Positions 1 through 11,737 are shown, counted from the first letter of the stretch. The stretch is 64,000 nucleotides of DNA from Scenedesmus sp. ARA3 (GCA_004335835.1 RWJK01001724.1:1-64000); one strand, 5' to 3'. Notes: generated by a model not told the origin, from the letters alone. Program-made: numbers and translations.

Positions 1-1556
1 CGCCAACCGCACATTCAAACAACCAAAAAAACCTCGCACCTCTGCTGTGGCTGCCTCACACAGCGCTGCCACCTTCTCCTTGTCCAGCCCAATCACGCTG
101 ACCATGCCGCCAGCCACACAATATATCAAGCAACTGACAAACAACTTGTCAGTAACACGGCTATGCAGCCCGCACCTCGGCCGTAGCTGCCTCGCACAGT
201 GCGGCCACCTTCTCCTTGTCCAGCCCAATCACGCTGACCATGCCGCTGCGCGCGGCATCAGCAGCGGCCTGCATGCTCTCGCCGCGCAGCTTCACCAGCT
301 TCAGCCCGTCCTCAAATGACATGGCGCCTGGCAGCAGCAGCAACGCACGCAGGTGAGAAGGTACACCACGACAATGGCGTGTGCTATGCTTGAGGCGGTA
401 CAATGTGTTGCATGCTATGCAATGTAAGGAGAGGTGGCTTGTGCCGACTCTGCAGCTGTGGCATGCCCAGGGGCAGCTGGCGCGTGGCAGGGGCACACTG
501 CACACACACAGTCAACATAGCCTGTTACAGGCACCACAGAACAGCAGCAAATGGCTAGAACTGGCCGCAGGACAGCAGCACACTGCATTACGCGCACCGA
601 AGGGCACTGCAAGCTCAGCAGCGCCTACAGCCTCTACAGCTTTCCATCAGCAGACAAGCACCAAGCCCAGCCCAGCATTCCGCCTGATCTGAACGTGCAA
701 ACTGAGCCTGATCTGCCGCACAACCGTGTCAGCGCACCTGCGAAGGCCACTGCAGTGTACTCTTCCAGGCTGAACGCCGCAGCGCATCCACAACGTCCAC
801 CAGAACAAGCCCACACCACCAACACGCCTATGTTGTTACAAATCTACTGGCCCCACCTGCGAAGGCCAGTGCGGTGTACTCTCCCAGGCTGAGCCCAGCA
901 GCCACGTCCACGCTGTCCAGCAGTGCCTGGCCCTCCGTGGCACGCAGCTTCTCGACAGCAGCAAGGCTGGCCACGTAGATGGCAGGCTGCAAATGAAAGA
1001 AATGACAGGTGTAAAAAGATAAGCACGGCACTGTTATATGATGTCCAGACATGCTGGTCAACAGGGGGCGGTGGGTTCAGCGCGTGCAGCAGCTGGCCCA
1101 GCTGAAGCAGGCGCGGTGCGGCTGGAGCAGCGAGGACGCAAGTGGTTCGAAGGGACGACTGTGTGTGCGTCCTGCGCAGAGTGCTGCAGAACAATTGCTG
1201 GGCAAAGAAAGCAGCGCCTACACCTAGCTTATGCACAGCATCTTCACTGCCGCCAGGCTGGCCATGTAAGTGGCCGGCTGCTGGGAGCAGGGGTGCGATT
1301 GCTGGGGCCCAAAACATGCAAGACAGCAGGGGCCTGTAGTGTCAATGACTGCAAGTAGCAGGGGAAGTCAGTGCTGCTGCGGTCTACCTTCAAGCCATAG
1401 CTGCTGCTGCTACTGCTGCTGCTGCTGTTCTAGTTGCATTTTGTGTTTACTGTCACCGCTGTTGCTGCCCTTAGTGCAGTTTGCTGCTGCTGTTGTTGCT
1501 GACCTGGCTGACTGCTGTGGTGTCCAGCTTCTCCTTGGGGCCCTCCACACACACCT

Positions 1557-1592
<36 letters not shown>

Positions 1593-2324
1593 GCGGCGGC
1601 AGCAGCAAGACACACATGGTCAGGGTTCACACAGCCGCAGGGCAACGCTTGGCGGCAGCAGATGACAACGCGCGGCAGGGCAGGCGTGCTGCATTGGCAG
1701 CTGCAGCAGCCCCACATGAGCTGACCCAAGTTGTTGCAGCATGTCTAAGCATGAGCATCAAGGCATATATCATCAGGAGCACACTCATCACAGACAGCGG
1801 TGTCAGCAAGGCATGATTGGCATTGCCACAGCCGCACCTTCAGTAGGTCATAGCCAAGGATGTCTGCTGCGAGTAGACTATCTATAATACAAGTTTGCGA
1901 GTAGAATACCTATCCTACAGCTTTGCGAGTAGACTATTTGTCTTACAGGTTTTTGATTTGGCTACCTATCATACAGCTTATGAGGTCAACCTGTTGCAGG
2001 CAGCTACAGGATTAGCACCAGCCGCACCTTGAGCAGGTCATAGCCCAAGATGTCTGCCGCCTTGTCAAACAGCTCCTTGGCTGCGGGGCACTCCGCAACC
2101 AGGTCCTGCAAGGGAAGCACAGCACACAGCATGACTGGACGTATGATGCACGGCCAAAAGGTGCAGTGTGGGAGCGCAAGTTGCAGAGTATGGGAACTTG
2201 CTGAGAGGCCAAGTAGCTGATGCACTGTTGAGTTGCGCAGTGGCTGCCGCGCGCTTCAGACAACTTGCGCACAAGCTGCCAGCACAATCGTGTACATATG
2301 CATTCAAGTGTTAGGCCGGTTAAT

Positions 2325-2357
<33 letters not shown>

Positions 2358-2886
2358 CTGCTGCGCACCTTGGCCATGCCCACTGACTGTGCGCCCTGGC
2401 CAGGGAAGAAGAAGGCAGTGGTGGGCTTGTAGTCGGCGAACTTGGCGTCAGCAGAGGCCTGCAGGCAGGAAGAAAGAGAAGGTGCAAGTGTGCACCCCGT
2501 GAATTTCATCGTTAGGTGTGCCAAAAAGCCACAATGTATGTTCGCTGCAGGGTGGGGTTGCTGCAGCATGTACTGGCGGAGCAGAGGTGCCCTGGCAATT
2601 GTGTTGTACTGCTTTCGGCGACCCTCAGCTGTGCTGCATGCATTGCTGTGCTGCATGCATTGCAATCGTGTATGAAGCGTGTCCTCACTAAGCAGCTACT
2701 GCTGTATGCACAAAGCCTGCTGTTCACCACGGCAGCAGCCTGCACACAGCATTGCCTCTCAGGTGGCAACATAGCAACGCTGACTCAACAGGGCTTCAGG
2801 CGCTGACCACTTGCCTGAGCACGCAGAGTGGCCAGCCTCCTGGGAGCCTGTGGCCGCTGGGCCTTGAAGGCGCCGCTGCAGCACAT
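1..2886 (-). CDS. MCAT: Malonyl-CoA:ACP transacylase, plastid (3' end outside window)
   Basis: Transfers malonyl from CoA to acyl carrier protein, the entry step of type II fatty acid synthesis in the plastid. Exons on the minus strand: 2886-2815, 2458-2369, 2105-2028, 1554-1504, 986-857, 327-176; all phases match. The 191 residues in the window hold PGQGAQ (about 43-48), the nucleophile motif GLSLGEYTAL (Ser about 130, GLS replacing the bacterial GHS) and the conserved Arg in VKLRGE. The catalytic His and C-terminus lie beyond base 1. The first 24 residues are basic and Ser/Ala-rich, like a transit peptide; I chose the ATG at 2886 as the first in the frame that splices correctly. Intron 1 uses a GC donor (CAG|GCAAGT). 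Introns 3, 4, 5 and 6 contain diverged copies of neighbouring exon edges. It is divergent from mS34. Family identity is secure; exon edges are inferred. Confidence 0.93.
38..112 (-). repeat. Echo of the 3' edge of MCAT exon 6
   Basis: This repeats the last 69 coding bases of exon 6 plus the GTGCG donor, 136 bases downstream in the following intron. It differs at 6 of 69 positions, all third-codon and synonymous. Confidence 0.9.
736..785 (-). repeat. Echo of the 3' edge of MCAT exon 5
   Basis: A copy of the active-site-Ser end of exon 5 and its donor, offset 119 bases into intron 5. It reads SLEEYTAVAFAG against SLGEYTALAFAG, so it has both silent and replacement changes. Confidence 0.85.
1254..1281 (-). 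repeat. Echo of the 5' edge of MCAT exon 5
   Basis: An acceptor-side copy lying 291 bases upstream of the true exon 5 start, in intron 4. It reads PATYMASLAAV against PAIYVASLAAV. Confidence 0.75.
1556..1590 (+). repeat. CAG array, about 12 units
   Basis: On the MCAT transcript strand this is a CTG run immediately upstream of the exon 4 acceptor at 1554. Confidence 0.9.
1831..1870 (-). repeat. Echo of the 3' edge of MCAT exon 3
   Basis: A copy of the last 11 codons of exon 3 and the GTGCGGCT donor, offset 190 bases into intron 3. Four codons differ, all synonymous. Confidence 0.88.
1867..1977 (+). repeat. Minisatellite, unit about 28 bp, four diverged copies
   Basis: Successive units share the core TTTGCGAGTAGA followed by CTATC and TACAG-like ends. 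It lies inside MCAT intron 3, next to the exon 3 echo. Confidence 0.75.
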
Positions 2887-3435
2887 CAATGAGGCAGTTG
2901 ATCGAGTGCAGTGCGGTGACGGGCAGCAGCAACCATAACGCCCGAGAGCCAAACGCAAAACCGACGACGTGGGCCCCAAAATGCATGTTTTAGAAGCTAG
3001 TAAGTGCTTTAATATGCATAGTCTGCATTGAATAGCAAGCGATCGCGCACCATCGGCTGACGGTACGCAGCTGTGCCTGCATCTTGATCAGTTTGAAGGA
3101 AGCCGGCACAAGGGTAGGGCAGAGAAAGGTGACGTGAAAGGGATGATCGTTACCTTTAGCGTGCAGACGAATCCTGCCTACCAAAGCCCTCCAGTGACAC
3201 CTGCAGGACTGCAATGTCATCTTTACACGCAGGCGACTTGCACAGCGCAACTTCTCATTGATAAAGCATACTTGTTCCTAAAACTATTGGTCACGATCAT
3301 TTGTGTGAAGGTCCCAGTTGCCTGCTGTATACTGCTGCTGCTCCACACTGCCTGCTGCTCCTGCCCGAGACAGGACACGCTTTTACCTGCTGAATCCATC
3401 GCACATAGCCCTTCTTCGAGCGCATCTGACTTCAC
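2887..3435. other. Intergenic region between divergent MCAT and mS34
   Basis: This 549-base gap separates two outward-facing starts and must hold both promoters. I see no convincing TATA box and no other gene. Confidence 0.6.
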
Positions 3436-4022
3436 ATGAGCCTGCTGCAGCTGCTGCTTAAGCCAGCAAACCGCAACTTGCTAGAGGTGGTAAGCCACCT
3501 GCCCAAGTTGGGAGTAGGCAGCAAGGTCACACGCAAGGCCTGGGAGCCGTATGGAGACTCGTATTGGGAGGTAGTTGCAGTGAAGCCGAGGACTGAGGAT
3601 GGCAGCGCTGGAAAGGTGGGCTGCTGCTGCCACTGCTGCTGCTGCTACTATGTGGTGTGCTGCTGTTGCTGCACTAGCTCATGAAGGCCTCTTTGAGCTT
3701 GAGAGTTTGCATCACCGGCAGATGACAGCGTGTTGCATACAGGTGTGCACTCATGCTGTGCGTAAAGCAGCATAGCGTTCTAGCTCCAAGTAATTGCTGG
3801 CACCCCACATCTCTCAGCGGCTGTTAGGTTGCCAGTACTGCACAGCTTTCGTCAGAGAACAGGCCCATCATGTCGCACCAATGGTGAAACGTGGTTCACA
3901 TATCAAATGTATTACAAGGAGTCAACATACATGCAAGCACTCCCTGCAGCACAAGGTGCCATGCAACAGCTCATGGCACAGCATGCCAAGGCCGCATCAA
4001 GCCTTGTCTCTCCAGCGCCTGA

Positions 4023-4119
<97 letters not shown>

Positions 4120-4331
4120 AGGTGTATGGTGTGCTGACGTGGCGCGGCCAGCGCGAGCAGAAGCCGCGGCTCATCAACGGCCGCGCCAAGCGCGTGTGGC
4201 GCTGGCTGCCCAGCCAGCAGCAGCAGCAGCAGTATGTGCCTCTGGCCAGGGAGCTGCAGCGGCAGCAGGACTTGCAGCGGCTCGCAGCGCAGAGAGCGGA
4301 AGCAGCAGCAGGCCAAGAGGCTGGCAGCTGA
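3436..4331 (+). CDS. mS34: Mitochondrial ribosomal small-subunit protein mS34
   Basis: A structural protein of the mitochondrial ribosome small subunit (MRP-S34 family). Two exons, 3436-3615 and 4122-4331, join in phase 0 to give 129 residues. Exon 1 carries VGSKVTRKAWEP and SYWEVVAVKP. Exon 2 opens VYGVLTWRG and continues into a basic stretch with RVWRWLP, following the family order (VTR.W, then YW+V..V+P, then G.LT..G). No obvious long presequence is seen, though the Leu-rich first residues could act as one. The single intron holds about 31 CTG units ending directly at the CAG acceptor. The tail is Gln/Ala/Arg-rich. The start is the first ATG of the frame. It is divergent from MCAT. Confidence 0.85.
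4025..4119 (+). repeat. CTG array, about 31 units, in mS34 intron 1
   Basis: An uninterrupted GCT/CTG run ending at the exon 2 acceptor (CTGCAG|GTG). It takes the place of a polypyrimidine tract. Confidence 0.95.
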
Positions 4332-6328
4332 CACACTGCCGGGGTGGGCGGGTAGTTTGCAGTGTGCACTTTGAGAAGAGGCTGTTGCTAGCAGTGCAAG
4401 TGAGGGGCTAGTGTGGCTGAGCCATTTGTGCGGCTGCCCACCCTGTTAATTGGAAGCAACTGTGTCCAGCAATCGCACCTAGACAGGCTGCCTCCAGATA
4501 GCTTGCAGGTTGTGGTTCTGCTCTGTGTGCATATAGCTGCAGCGGCAGCCGGGCAAGCTGGTAGGCATGTCGCTTTTGTTCTGCCTATCACGTGTTTTGT
4601 GCCAGTACCCGCAGTGGCGGCTGTCCACAGTTGTTATGTGCCTAGGTTGGAGGCAGCAGTAGACGCCATTTGCTGAGCTCTGCAGTTCAATGTTGAACGA
4701 GGGATGCATTTCAACGCATCCAAACAGGATAGCATTACAACCTATGGTTTGTTAGACATCAGAGTGGTGCTCCCTGCAGGAGGATTGGCGGCTCTGTGTG
4801 AGCTGCAAAGGCAGCAGCTGGCTGCTGCAGCTTGCATGTGTTGAGCTGCAGAGACAGCAACTGTCTGCTTGCGATGTCACTCAACGGTGGCTGGCCTGCT
4901 TGTAGACTGAAGTGGCGCATCCGGCATGCCCTACACCAGCACTGCAGTCAGATGTTGCTATCAGCGTTTGTGGCGGTTGGGCCCAACAATGGCTCAGGTT
5001 TGCTGTTTGTTTCTGGTTTTAGAAAGCAGGGACTTCAGCAAGCATGCCATGCAGTGCACATGGTCAAGCGATACGGGGACTTTTGAGGAGGCTGTGCCTG
5101 GTTGCTTACCCGCAGCAGGCACCTACAGTTGGAGCTAGCTGAGCACAGGCGGGGCAGCAATGGATGCATGGCATATGCGCAGCAATGTGTTTTTGTCAGA
5201 GGGCACATGGTGAACGGCAGACAAACGACTGTGCTGCTCATGCTGCATGCTGCAGCTTGTCGCACCCGCATCTGCATCCGCATCTGCTAGGAGGCTGCTC
5301 CTGCGCATGCACGTTGCAACTTGAAGGGGCTGCATCAATGCAGCCATGATCGTACTCCTGGTAACAACTAAAGAAAATGTATCATTAAAAAAACCTGAGT
5401 TCAGCCATGCCGCCGGCAGGAATGATTCCCCTTTCTATGCCCCTGGCATGTGAGAGCAGCGCAGCCTGCATGTCTGGATCGCGGAGATCATGAGAGCAAT
5501 CTCTTGCCAGCGATTGGCACGTGTTGTGACTCACGCTGTGCTGGGCCACTGGCCCCAGTGCTGGTAATTTTGGCAACACACTGGCCCGGGCTCTGTCCGC
5601 ACTGCGGCAGGGGGCACGTTAATGCCGACCTGCAAGCTTCACCCATATGGAAGCCGTCTCCGCGTACTATGCTTTACTTTGCGATGTGTAGTGTCGGGAT
5701 CTGTGCAACACCAGCGAAGTCTTGGTCGGACGAAAGGTCGACGACTGTCGACATCAGTAGAAGCAGTCGGCTGAGCAGGAGACAGTATACCATTGCCTGC
5801 GGCGACATCAAACAGTGCCACAAACATGCTAGAATGGTTTCACGTGCTGATTTGGCACGAAATCCTCTGCAGTTCATCGCTGATGTTTCGAAGTGAAAGT
5901 CAGACTGAACAAGGGTTGGGGTTTTTGCATTGTCATGTTGCGTGCACTGTACTTGGGCATTTTCCTGCAATGGGTGTTCATGAAACACGTTAGGAAAGTT
6001 TAACCAGATATTGCAATGGAACAGGACCTCTTTTGATCTTCGCCTGCCCGCAATGCAGTCATTGGTTTCTTCGTTTCGCGACAGTTCATAGCCTATTATT
6101 ATAGAGCGTCATAGTTCTGCCGGGTAAGATGCTGAGCATCGCAGCCCAGCTAGACAAGGGCAAATAGGCCAACACGCATTTTCATTGGCCTGCTGATGCA
6201 TACGCGCGGCATCAGGCCGTTCAACACGTTATACATCACCTACTCAACTGCTTTCCGGCCTCTTGTGTTTGCACAGGGCCCATCTGAAGGCCAGCTAAAC
6301 ATTACGAGAGTGCGCTGGCCACCACAAC
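4332..6328. other. No gene recognised (mS34 3' region, Q-rich 1 upstream region)
   Basis: About 2 kb downstream of mS34. Short reading frames exist on both strands, but none shows a known domain or consistent splice pattern. Confidence 0.5.
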
Positions 6329-7071
6329 ATGTCGAGCACGGATACAGCCTCCGATACAGACGTTTCAGACACCAATAAAGATATTGGAAGGCGCCCCATG
6401 GGCACAGGCGTGTTCATCAGCAGCCTGTGCCTACAAGAGCCCAGTGAGGTCGAGCAGCACAGCTCGCCTGGCTACGGCGATGCTACAATACCGGCTAAAA
6501 CCGGAGCTATAAGGCGATCATATGACGCCTGCGGGAGCAGGGCTGACCGTGCCAGAGTAACCTGCGCTGGCCCTGACGCCTGCAACCCATGTCGCACTGC
6601 TGATGGCAGCAGCAGGTCTGCACCCCCGCCACCCCCACCCCCACCTCCAGCACCCCCACCCCCTCCCCCTCGTACGCAGCTGTACAGCAGTAGCAACCGG
6701 ACCAGCCTGGAGGTAGCACACCCCTTTGCTGCAGCAGCAGCAGCAGCAGCAGGGCCATTCGCCGCGCCCTCAGCACGCAGCAGCCTAGACAGCATGCCGC
6801 TCGCATGCCTGCAGGCGCAGCAGCAGCAGCAACGTGCCAGCATGGATGTCAGCAGCCGCCGCTGCAGCATGACGCTGATTGTGCCGAACTGGGAGTGCAG
6901 CACAGCAGCTTATGACGCTGCGCCTTATGATGCTGCTGCCAACGGCTTGATCAGCCCTGCAGCAGGAGGTGCATGGTGCAGGGACCAGAGCTACACGCCA
7001 GCAGCACTAGCTGCACAGCAGCAGCACCTGCTGCTAAGTGGACCGTTGCAGACGCCTACTGGCTGCCACAT

Positions 7072-7112
<41 letters not shown>

Positions 7113-7578
7113 TCACCGCGCAGCGCGCCGCAACGTCGCCAATGCCTCTGCTGGTGCCTGTGTGCACTGCAGCAGCAGGCAACCAGCCCCTGCAGATGCA
7201 GCAGCAGCTAATGCAGCAGCAGCAGCAGCAGCAGCAGGTGGTGCTGATGTCCAGCCCCATGCCGTCAGCTGAGTACATCTTCTTTGACGACTGTGCACCC
7301 TCCTATGGCGGCCACCACATGAATGCAATCAGCGCCGGCACAGGCTGCAACGCATCAGCTATACCCAGCGCGCGCAGGAGCAGCTTCTGCTCAGATCACC
7401 ACACGCTGCCGCTGCTGCCAGCCCCCAGGCAGCGCCCAGCTAGCTTCTCAGCTGACACCCGCTACAACCAGCAGCAGCAGCAGCAGCTGATGATGTTGGC
7501 AAATGGGCAGCAGCTATCTGCAGCAGCAGCCGCTGCCTGCAGCAGCTCCTTGAGCTGCCCGCTGCCAATGCTGCTGCC

Positions 7579-7619
<41 letters not shown>

Positions 7620-8414
7620 TGCTGCTGTGCCAGGAGATGGGCTTCGGCGGCCAGCAGCCAGCTGCAGTGTGCAGGCCGTCACTGGACGCTGCAAGCTTCC
7701 AGGGCGGCTTGATGCATGAGGTGCCTGCAATGCCAGTGCCGACAACACTGCAGCAGCAGCAGCAGCGGCAGCAGCAGCAGCTGGTGATGTTTGGCTTGGA
7801 TGCCGCCAGGGTGCCAGGCAGTCCTCTGCCAGGCCTGATGCTGCCAGACATGCAGAGCAGCAACCAGCAGCTGCAGCAGCAGCAGCAGATGTGCATGCCG
7901 CTCGGTGCGGCAATGGTGGGCTGCGATGCCCAGCTGCCAGGCAATGCTTCACCACTGGCCCAGGTGCGGCACCAGCTGCTGCTCTCCCTGCTTGCATTCC
8001 TTTTTCATTCTTTCTGGTGTCAGACCATGGGATCGTGATGCTGTGGCTCATACTGGCTCAAATGGTGCGGGGATCCACGTGCTCTCCCTGCTTGCATTGC
8101 AGCCGCCATCGGGGCATCACCCGGGGGGTTTGTAGTTGAGCTGATGCGGCTGTTGATACCCAGCTTGCCATGAGACTTGGCCGCCCCTGTTTGACACCAG
8201 CGCTTCGCCTCATGACAAGCACACATCTCAGCGCAAACGTATCATGAACATGCTGAGGTGGCTGTTTCGACGAATTTGCATGCAGGCACCCGCCGACCTT
8301 GGCGTTGCAGCAGCACAGAGCAAGCTGCAGCAGCTGCTGCTCGACAGCAAGCTGGTCTCACAGTGGCAGCAGAACATCCAGCAGGAGCTGCTGCAGCTGC
8401 TGCCGATGCCCTGA
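6329..8414 (+). CDS. Gln/Pro-rich low-complexity protein 1 (possible transcriptional regulator)
   Basis: I do not recognise a family. Exon 1 (6329-7963, 545 codons) joins in phase 0 to exon 2 (8286-8414) to give about 587 residues. Features in order: an acidic/Ser N-terminus, a long Pro run (about residues 98-114), Ala runs, the hydrophobic motif CSMTLIVPNW (about 184-193), and at least six poly-Gln tracts separated by hydrophobic LLLP/LMLP patches. The last exon encodes an amphipathic Leu/Gln helix ending LLQLLPMP. The start is the first ATG of a long open frame. The composition resembles activation or condensate-forming domains, but no DNA-binding domain is visible. It shares composition and a short motif with the Q-rich protein at 53.9-55.8 kb. 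The second exon is inferred from splice phase. Confidence 0.72.
8050..8100 (+). repeat. Echo of Q-rich 1 exon 1 donor region
   Basis: It repeats ACTGGC..GGTGCGG and the intronic GCTCTCCCTGCTTGCATT (7981-7998 and 8081-8098) at an offset of about 100 bases. Confidence 0.75.
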
Positions 8415-10362
8415 AGCTGCCAGCTCCATGATTGGAAGGCGCAGCTGCTGTACGGCACTGTGCGCGGTTGACAAGTACCGTCCGCCAGCGCTTTTGGTGC
8501 ATTTGTGCAGCAGTACACGGGTTCAGCAATCTCTGCTGTGGTACGATCACAGGCGTAGCGAAAAGCCAGGGTTCATGGTGCAGAGCATTACTGCAGAGCC
8601 GCCAGCCTGCATTTGATGTTGAGTGTTTCACGCACTGTGCAAAAGCACCAGCCGATTGTCGCTTGCCGCGTGTGAGCATGAGGCCACAGCGTTGAGCACG
8701 CGGATCTGTTGATATTCTGTGTGTGCATAACGCTCTGCTCAGCGCAATGCATTGCCACCTTTGGCACCGAGGGCAGTTCTCCAACTGCTCAGGTTTTGTT
8801 TGTGTGCAGCTTTGCTGCAATGATGGGACTTTTGGTCGGCATTTAGCACTTGTGCCGCAGGCCCGACTCGATGCACACTGTGCAACCAGCGGTGTTACGA
8901 TCTGTAGGGGCTCTCTCTGAGCCCCAACACGTCCCCTGTATCTGTTACAATATGCAGCACAAGTCGTGTGGCTGTGTTGCATCTAGCTCAACACCATCCT
9001 TTCACGTACACACACAGCGACAGCGCTGGGCAGAGTCACGCTGCTGCTGTCCAAATGGACGCGTTTTTGCGACATGCTGCATGCACATGCAGCTGTCATG
9101 TTTGGTGAGTTTTGTTCGCTTGTTGAGTGGCGCAGCTGCCATGCAAGCTTCAGTGTCCAGCAATCACATTTTATGTGTGTCCAAAGGCGGAAGCAGCACT
9201 TTTGAGGAACAGCGCTGCCGACGCCTGAAGGTGCACATGTGGCTGCATGTGGTTTGTGGCAGTGTTGGGATGATGCTGTTGCTGCAGAGCGCAGCTGTAC
9301 CAAGGATGGACGCCCACCGCATGTGAGAATACTGGGCAGGTTTGTGTGTTTGATCACTGCACTCGTAGCGGCAGGGAATCCCCTGTCTGATGTGATGTGA
9401 AGTGTTGTGCTGCAGTATGCAAGGGCCGCGGCAGGCAGGGCGGCATCGCCACTTCTTGTTTTGGCGAGGAGTTGCGTGCTTTCTTTTGGGAATGAATGAA
9501 TGAAGGGAGTGCTGATGTGCGGCTGTTGTTAGTGGTTGGATGTGGACCTTAGGTATGCAGCTGCGTGCATGGCAAGAGTGTTTTTTTGGGGTGTAGCTGG
9601 TAAACAATGGAGCAAGGTTTTCTGTGCCTGTGGATGGTTGTCTGTGCTTCCGTGTATCTAGTGGTGTCGAGTTGAGCAACAGCAATGCCTGTTGATATGC
9701 ACATACGGCCAACTTCCGAGAAGCACCCACCAGTTGCTTCAGCTTACCATTGCCGTGCACTGCTTCTGGCCTGGTGTTGTGATACGTTTCCGGGAACAAA
9801 CCGCTCAACGGGAGAGTGGATGGCTGGCATTAGTCGTTGTTGGCGGGCGCTGTGCGGTGTGGTTCTGCTTAGCTGTTGGAGGAGTGTTGGAAGCAGACAG
9901 CAGTAAGACGCTCTGCTTTGCACGGAAGCTAGTGAAGTGAGGTGAGTGCTTGAAAGTGCTGGGCGCTGGCTGCTGCTGCTGCACTGCATTACAAGCGCCT
10001 AGGAAACAGACACACACTTGCCTGTGGGTGTGCTGGCAACCGCTGAACAGGGCAGGACTCAAGCTGCATGTTCAACATGAGGTGGTAAGGTTGTGTTATC
10101 ATCGTGATGTGGGCCAATGGCGGTGGGCTGAACTCGTGGCGTGCTTGGCTTTGTGCCTGCATGCAGCTGGCTGCTGTTTCCTGCTCTGCTTTGAATGCGG
10201 ACCGGCTAGCTGGCGGCTGCACCTAGCTGCTGTTTGTCTGCTCACGTGGATTTTGTTGACAGCAGGAAAGCCGGCAGCACTCCTTTGTACTGCCGTGTCG
10301 CCGCTGCAGTCCCGTATGACTTGTGCGGCTTTTCAGGTGGCACATACTCTGCTGTGTCACCT

Positions 10363-10672
10363 GTTGCTACTAGTACTATTGCTGCGTGCATTGCCAGCTA
10401 CGAGATTGCAGACATGCATCAGCATTCACCGGGTTTGAACCGTCACTGCAGGCTGTTGCTGTGCGAGCTGCTATTATTGCTGCGTGCATCGCCCGCTGCT
10501 ACTAAATTGCATGCATGCATCAGCATTGATAGGGCCTGGACTAGTTTTGTTGGCTGTTGCTGTGCGAGCTGCTACTATTATTGCTGCGTGCACCGTCAGC
10601 TACTATGTTGCATGCATGCATCAGCATTGTTCGGGCCTGGACTGGTTTTGTTGGCTGTTGCTGTGCGAGCTC
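10363..10672 (+). repeat. Tandem repeat, about 101-bp unit, three copies
   Basis: Each unit runs from GCTACTATTATTGCTGCGTG through GCATGCATCAGCATT to GGCTGTTGCTGTGCGAGCT. Copies 2 and 3 are closest; copy 1 is more diverged. Confidence 0.88.
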
Positions 10673-11117
10673 CGGCTGTATCTGTGGAAGCCTGCAGCAG
10701 CCTTTGGTGAGGAAGCACTGGTGTTGTTATTGGTGTTGCGATGAGCGTTATAACAGCCTGCTGCTCCTTGAAAAGCACAGGCATGGGCAAAGCGGTGCGC
10801 CTCTTGTTGCATATCCCCATATGCCTCTACGTGTGGCTGCCGCTACTTCTTCGGTGTAATGCCAGGTCAGAAGCAGCACATCAGTTTTGCCGCATTGTGT
10901 GCGGCTCGCCTCTCCTGCGCAGCACTTGCATGGCATGTTCTGCAGCCACGCACGCACAAAAACATGCTGCCGTGGCTCAGTAACAGCTGCCGAGTGAGTG
11001 CTGTTGCCCACCATTGTCCGAGTTATCTGCTTTGGGGTGCGTCGAGGGTTGTATTCTGCCAACAAAAGGTGTGGCCAGACAGCGTGCAGCTCAGCATCAT
11101 CACACAAACCATTTTTA

Positions 11118-11151
11118 TGGGAAGGACTTGATGGATTTAAAGTCCTTCCCA
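11118..11151. repeat. Perfect inverted repeat, 12-bp arms, 10-base loop
   Basis: The arms TGGGAAGGACTT and AAGTCCTTCCCA flank GATGGATTTA. No adjacent gene end is recognised. Confidence 0.9.
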
Positions 11152-11737
11152 AGACAGGAGGCACGGCATGTTTGCAGGTGCCTCACCTTTCCTTCACCAT
11201 TCTGCTCCCAGGGTTATAACAGGCCCATGTGTGAGAGCCTGGAGGCAGAGCTTGGCTTCTTTTCCTGCGCTGAGCATTTTCCTACGTTTGGATATACACT
11301 TACAACCCATATGTATGGCATGCAGGCATTACCTGGTTGAGCTGTGTGCATGCAGCTCTTTTTGTATTATATCAGTGGAAGCAGTACTACCTGAATCATT
11401 TGGGCTGATCTGCATTTGTGCGTCTTCTCTCGTTCCTGCCTCTTCCTGTGGTGTCCTCTTCCTTCTGTTCTACGTCCGGGCGATGTTATCTGGTTGCGTA
11501 TGGCTGCTGCTCTTTTGTGACAGTGGTGCAACATGTCGTCCGTCACAGGAAGGCTTGTCTGGCGCGGTTGCTGGTTATCGATGCATGCTGTGCAGCATGC
11601 CAAGCTGCCGCTGCATCATGCCCGCTGTGTTGCTGTGGAAATGCTGCTGCAAAAGCATTCTTGCTGTGTCCCTGGCGGTCTGAGAGTGAGCTTGTCAGCA
11701 AGGGCATGAGGCTGCTGCAAGGGCAGGCTTTCTCACA

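Noticed and set aside
8242..8982. 246-codon minus-strand open frame
   Set aside because: It is antisense to the last exon of Q-rich 1 and its Ala/Ser runs mirror the sense repeats; no domain is present.
9164..9808. 214-codon minus-strand open frame
   Set aside because: No domain, no splice or codon bias typical of neighbours; probably a chance opening.
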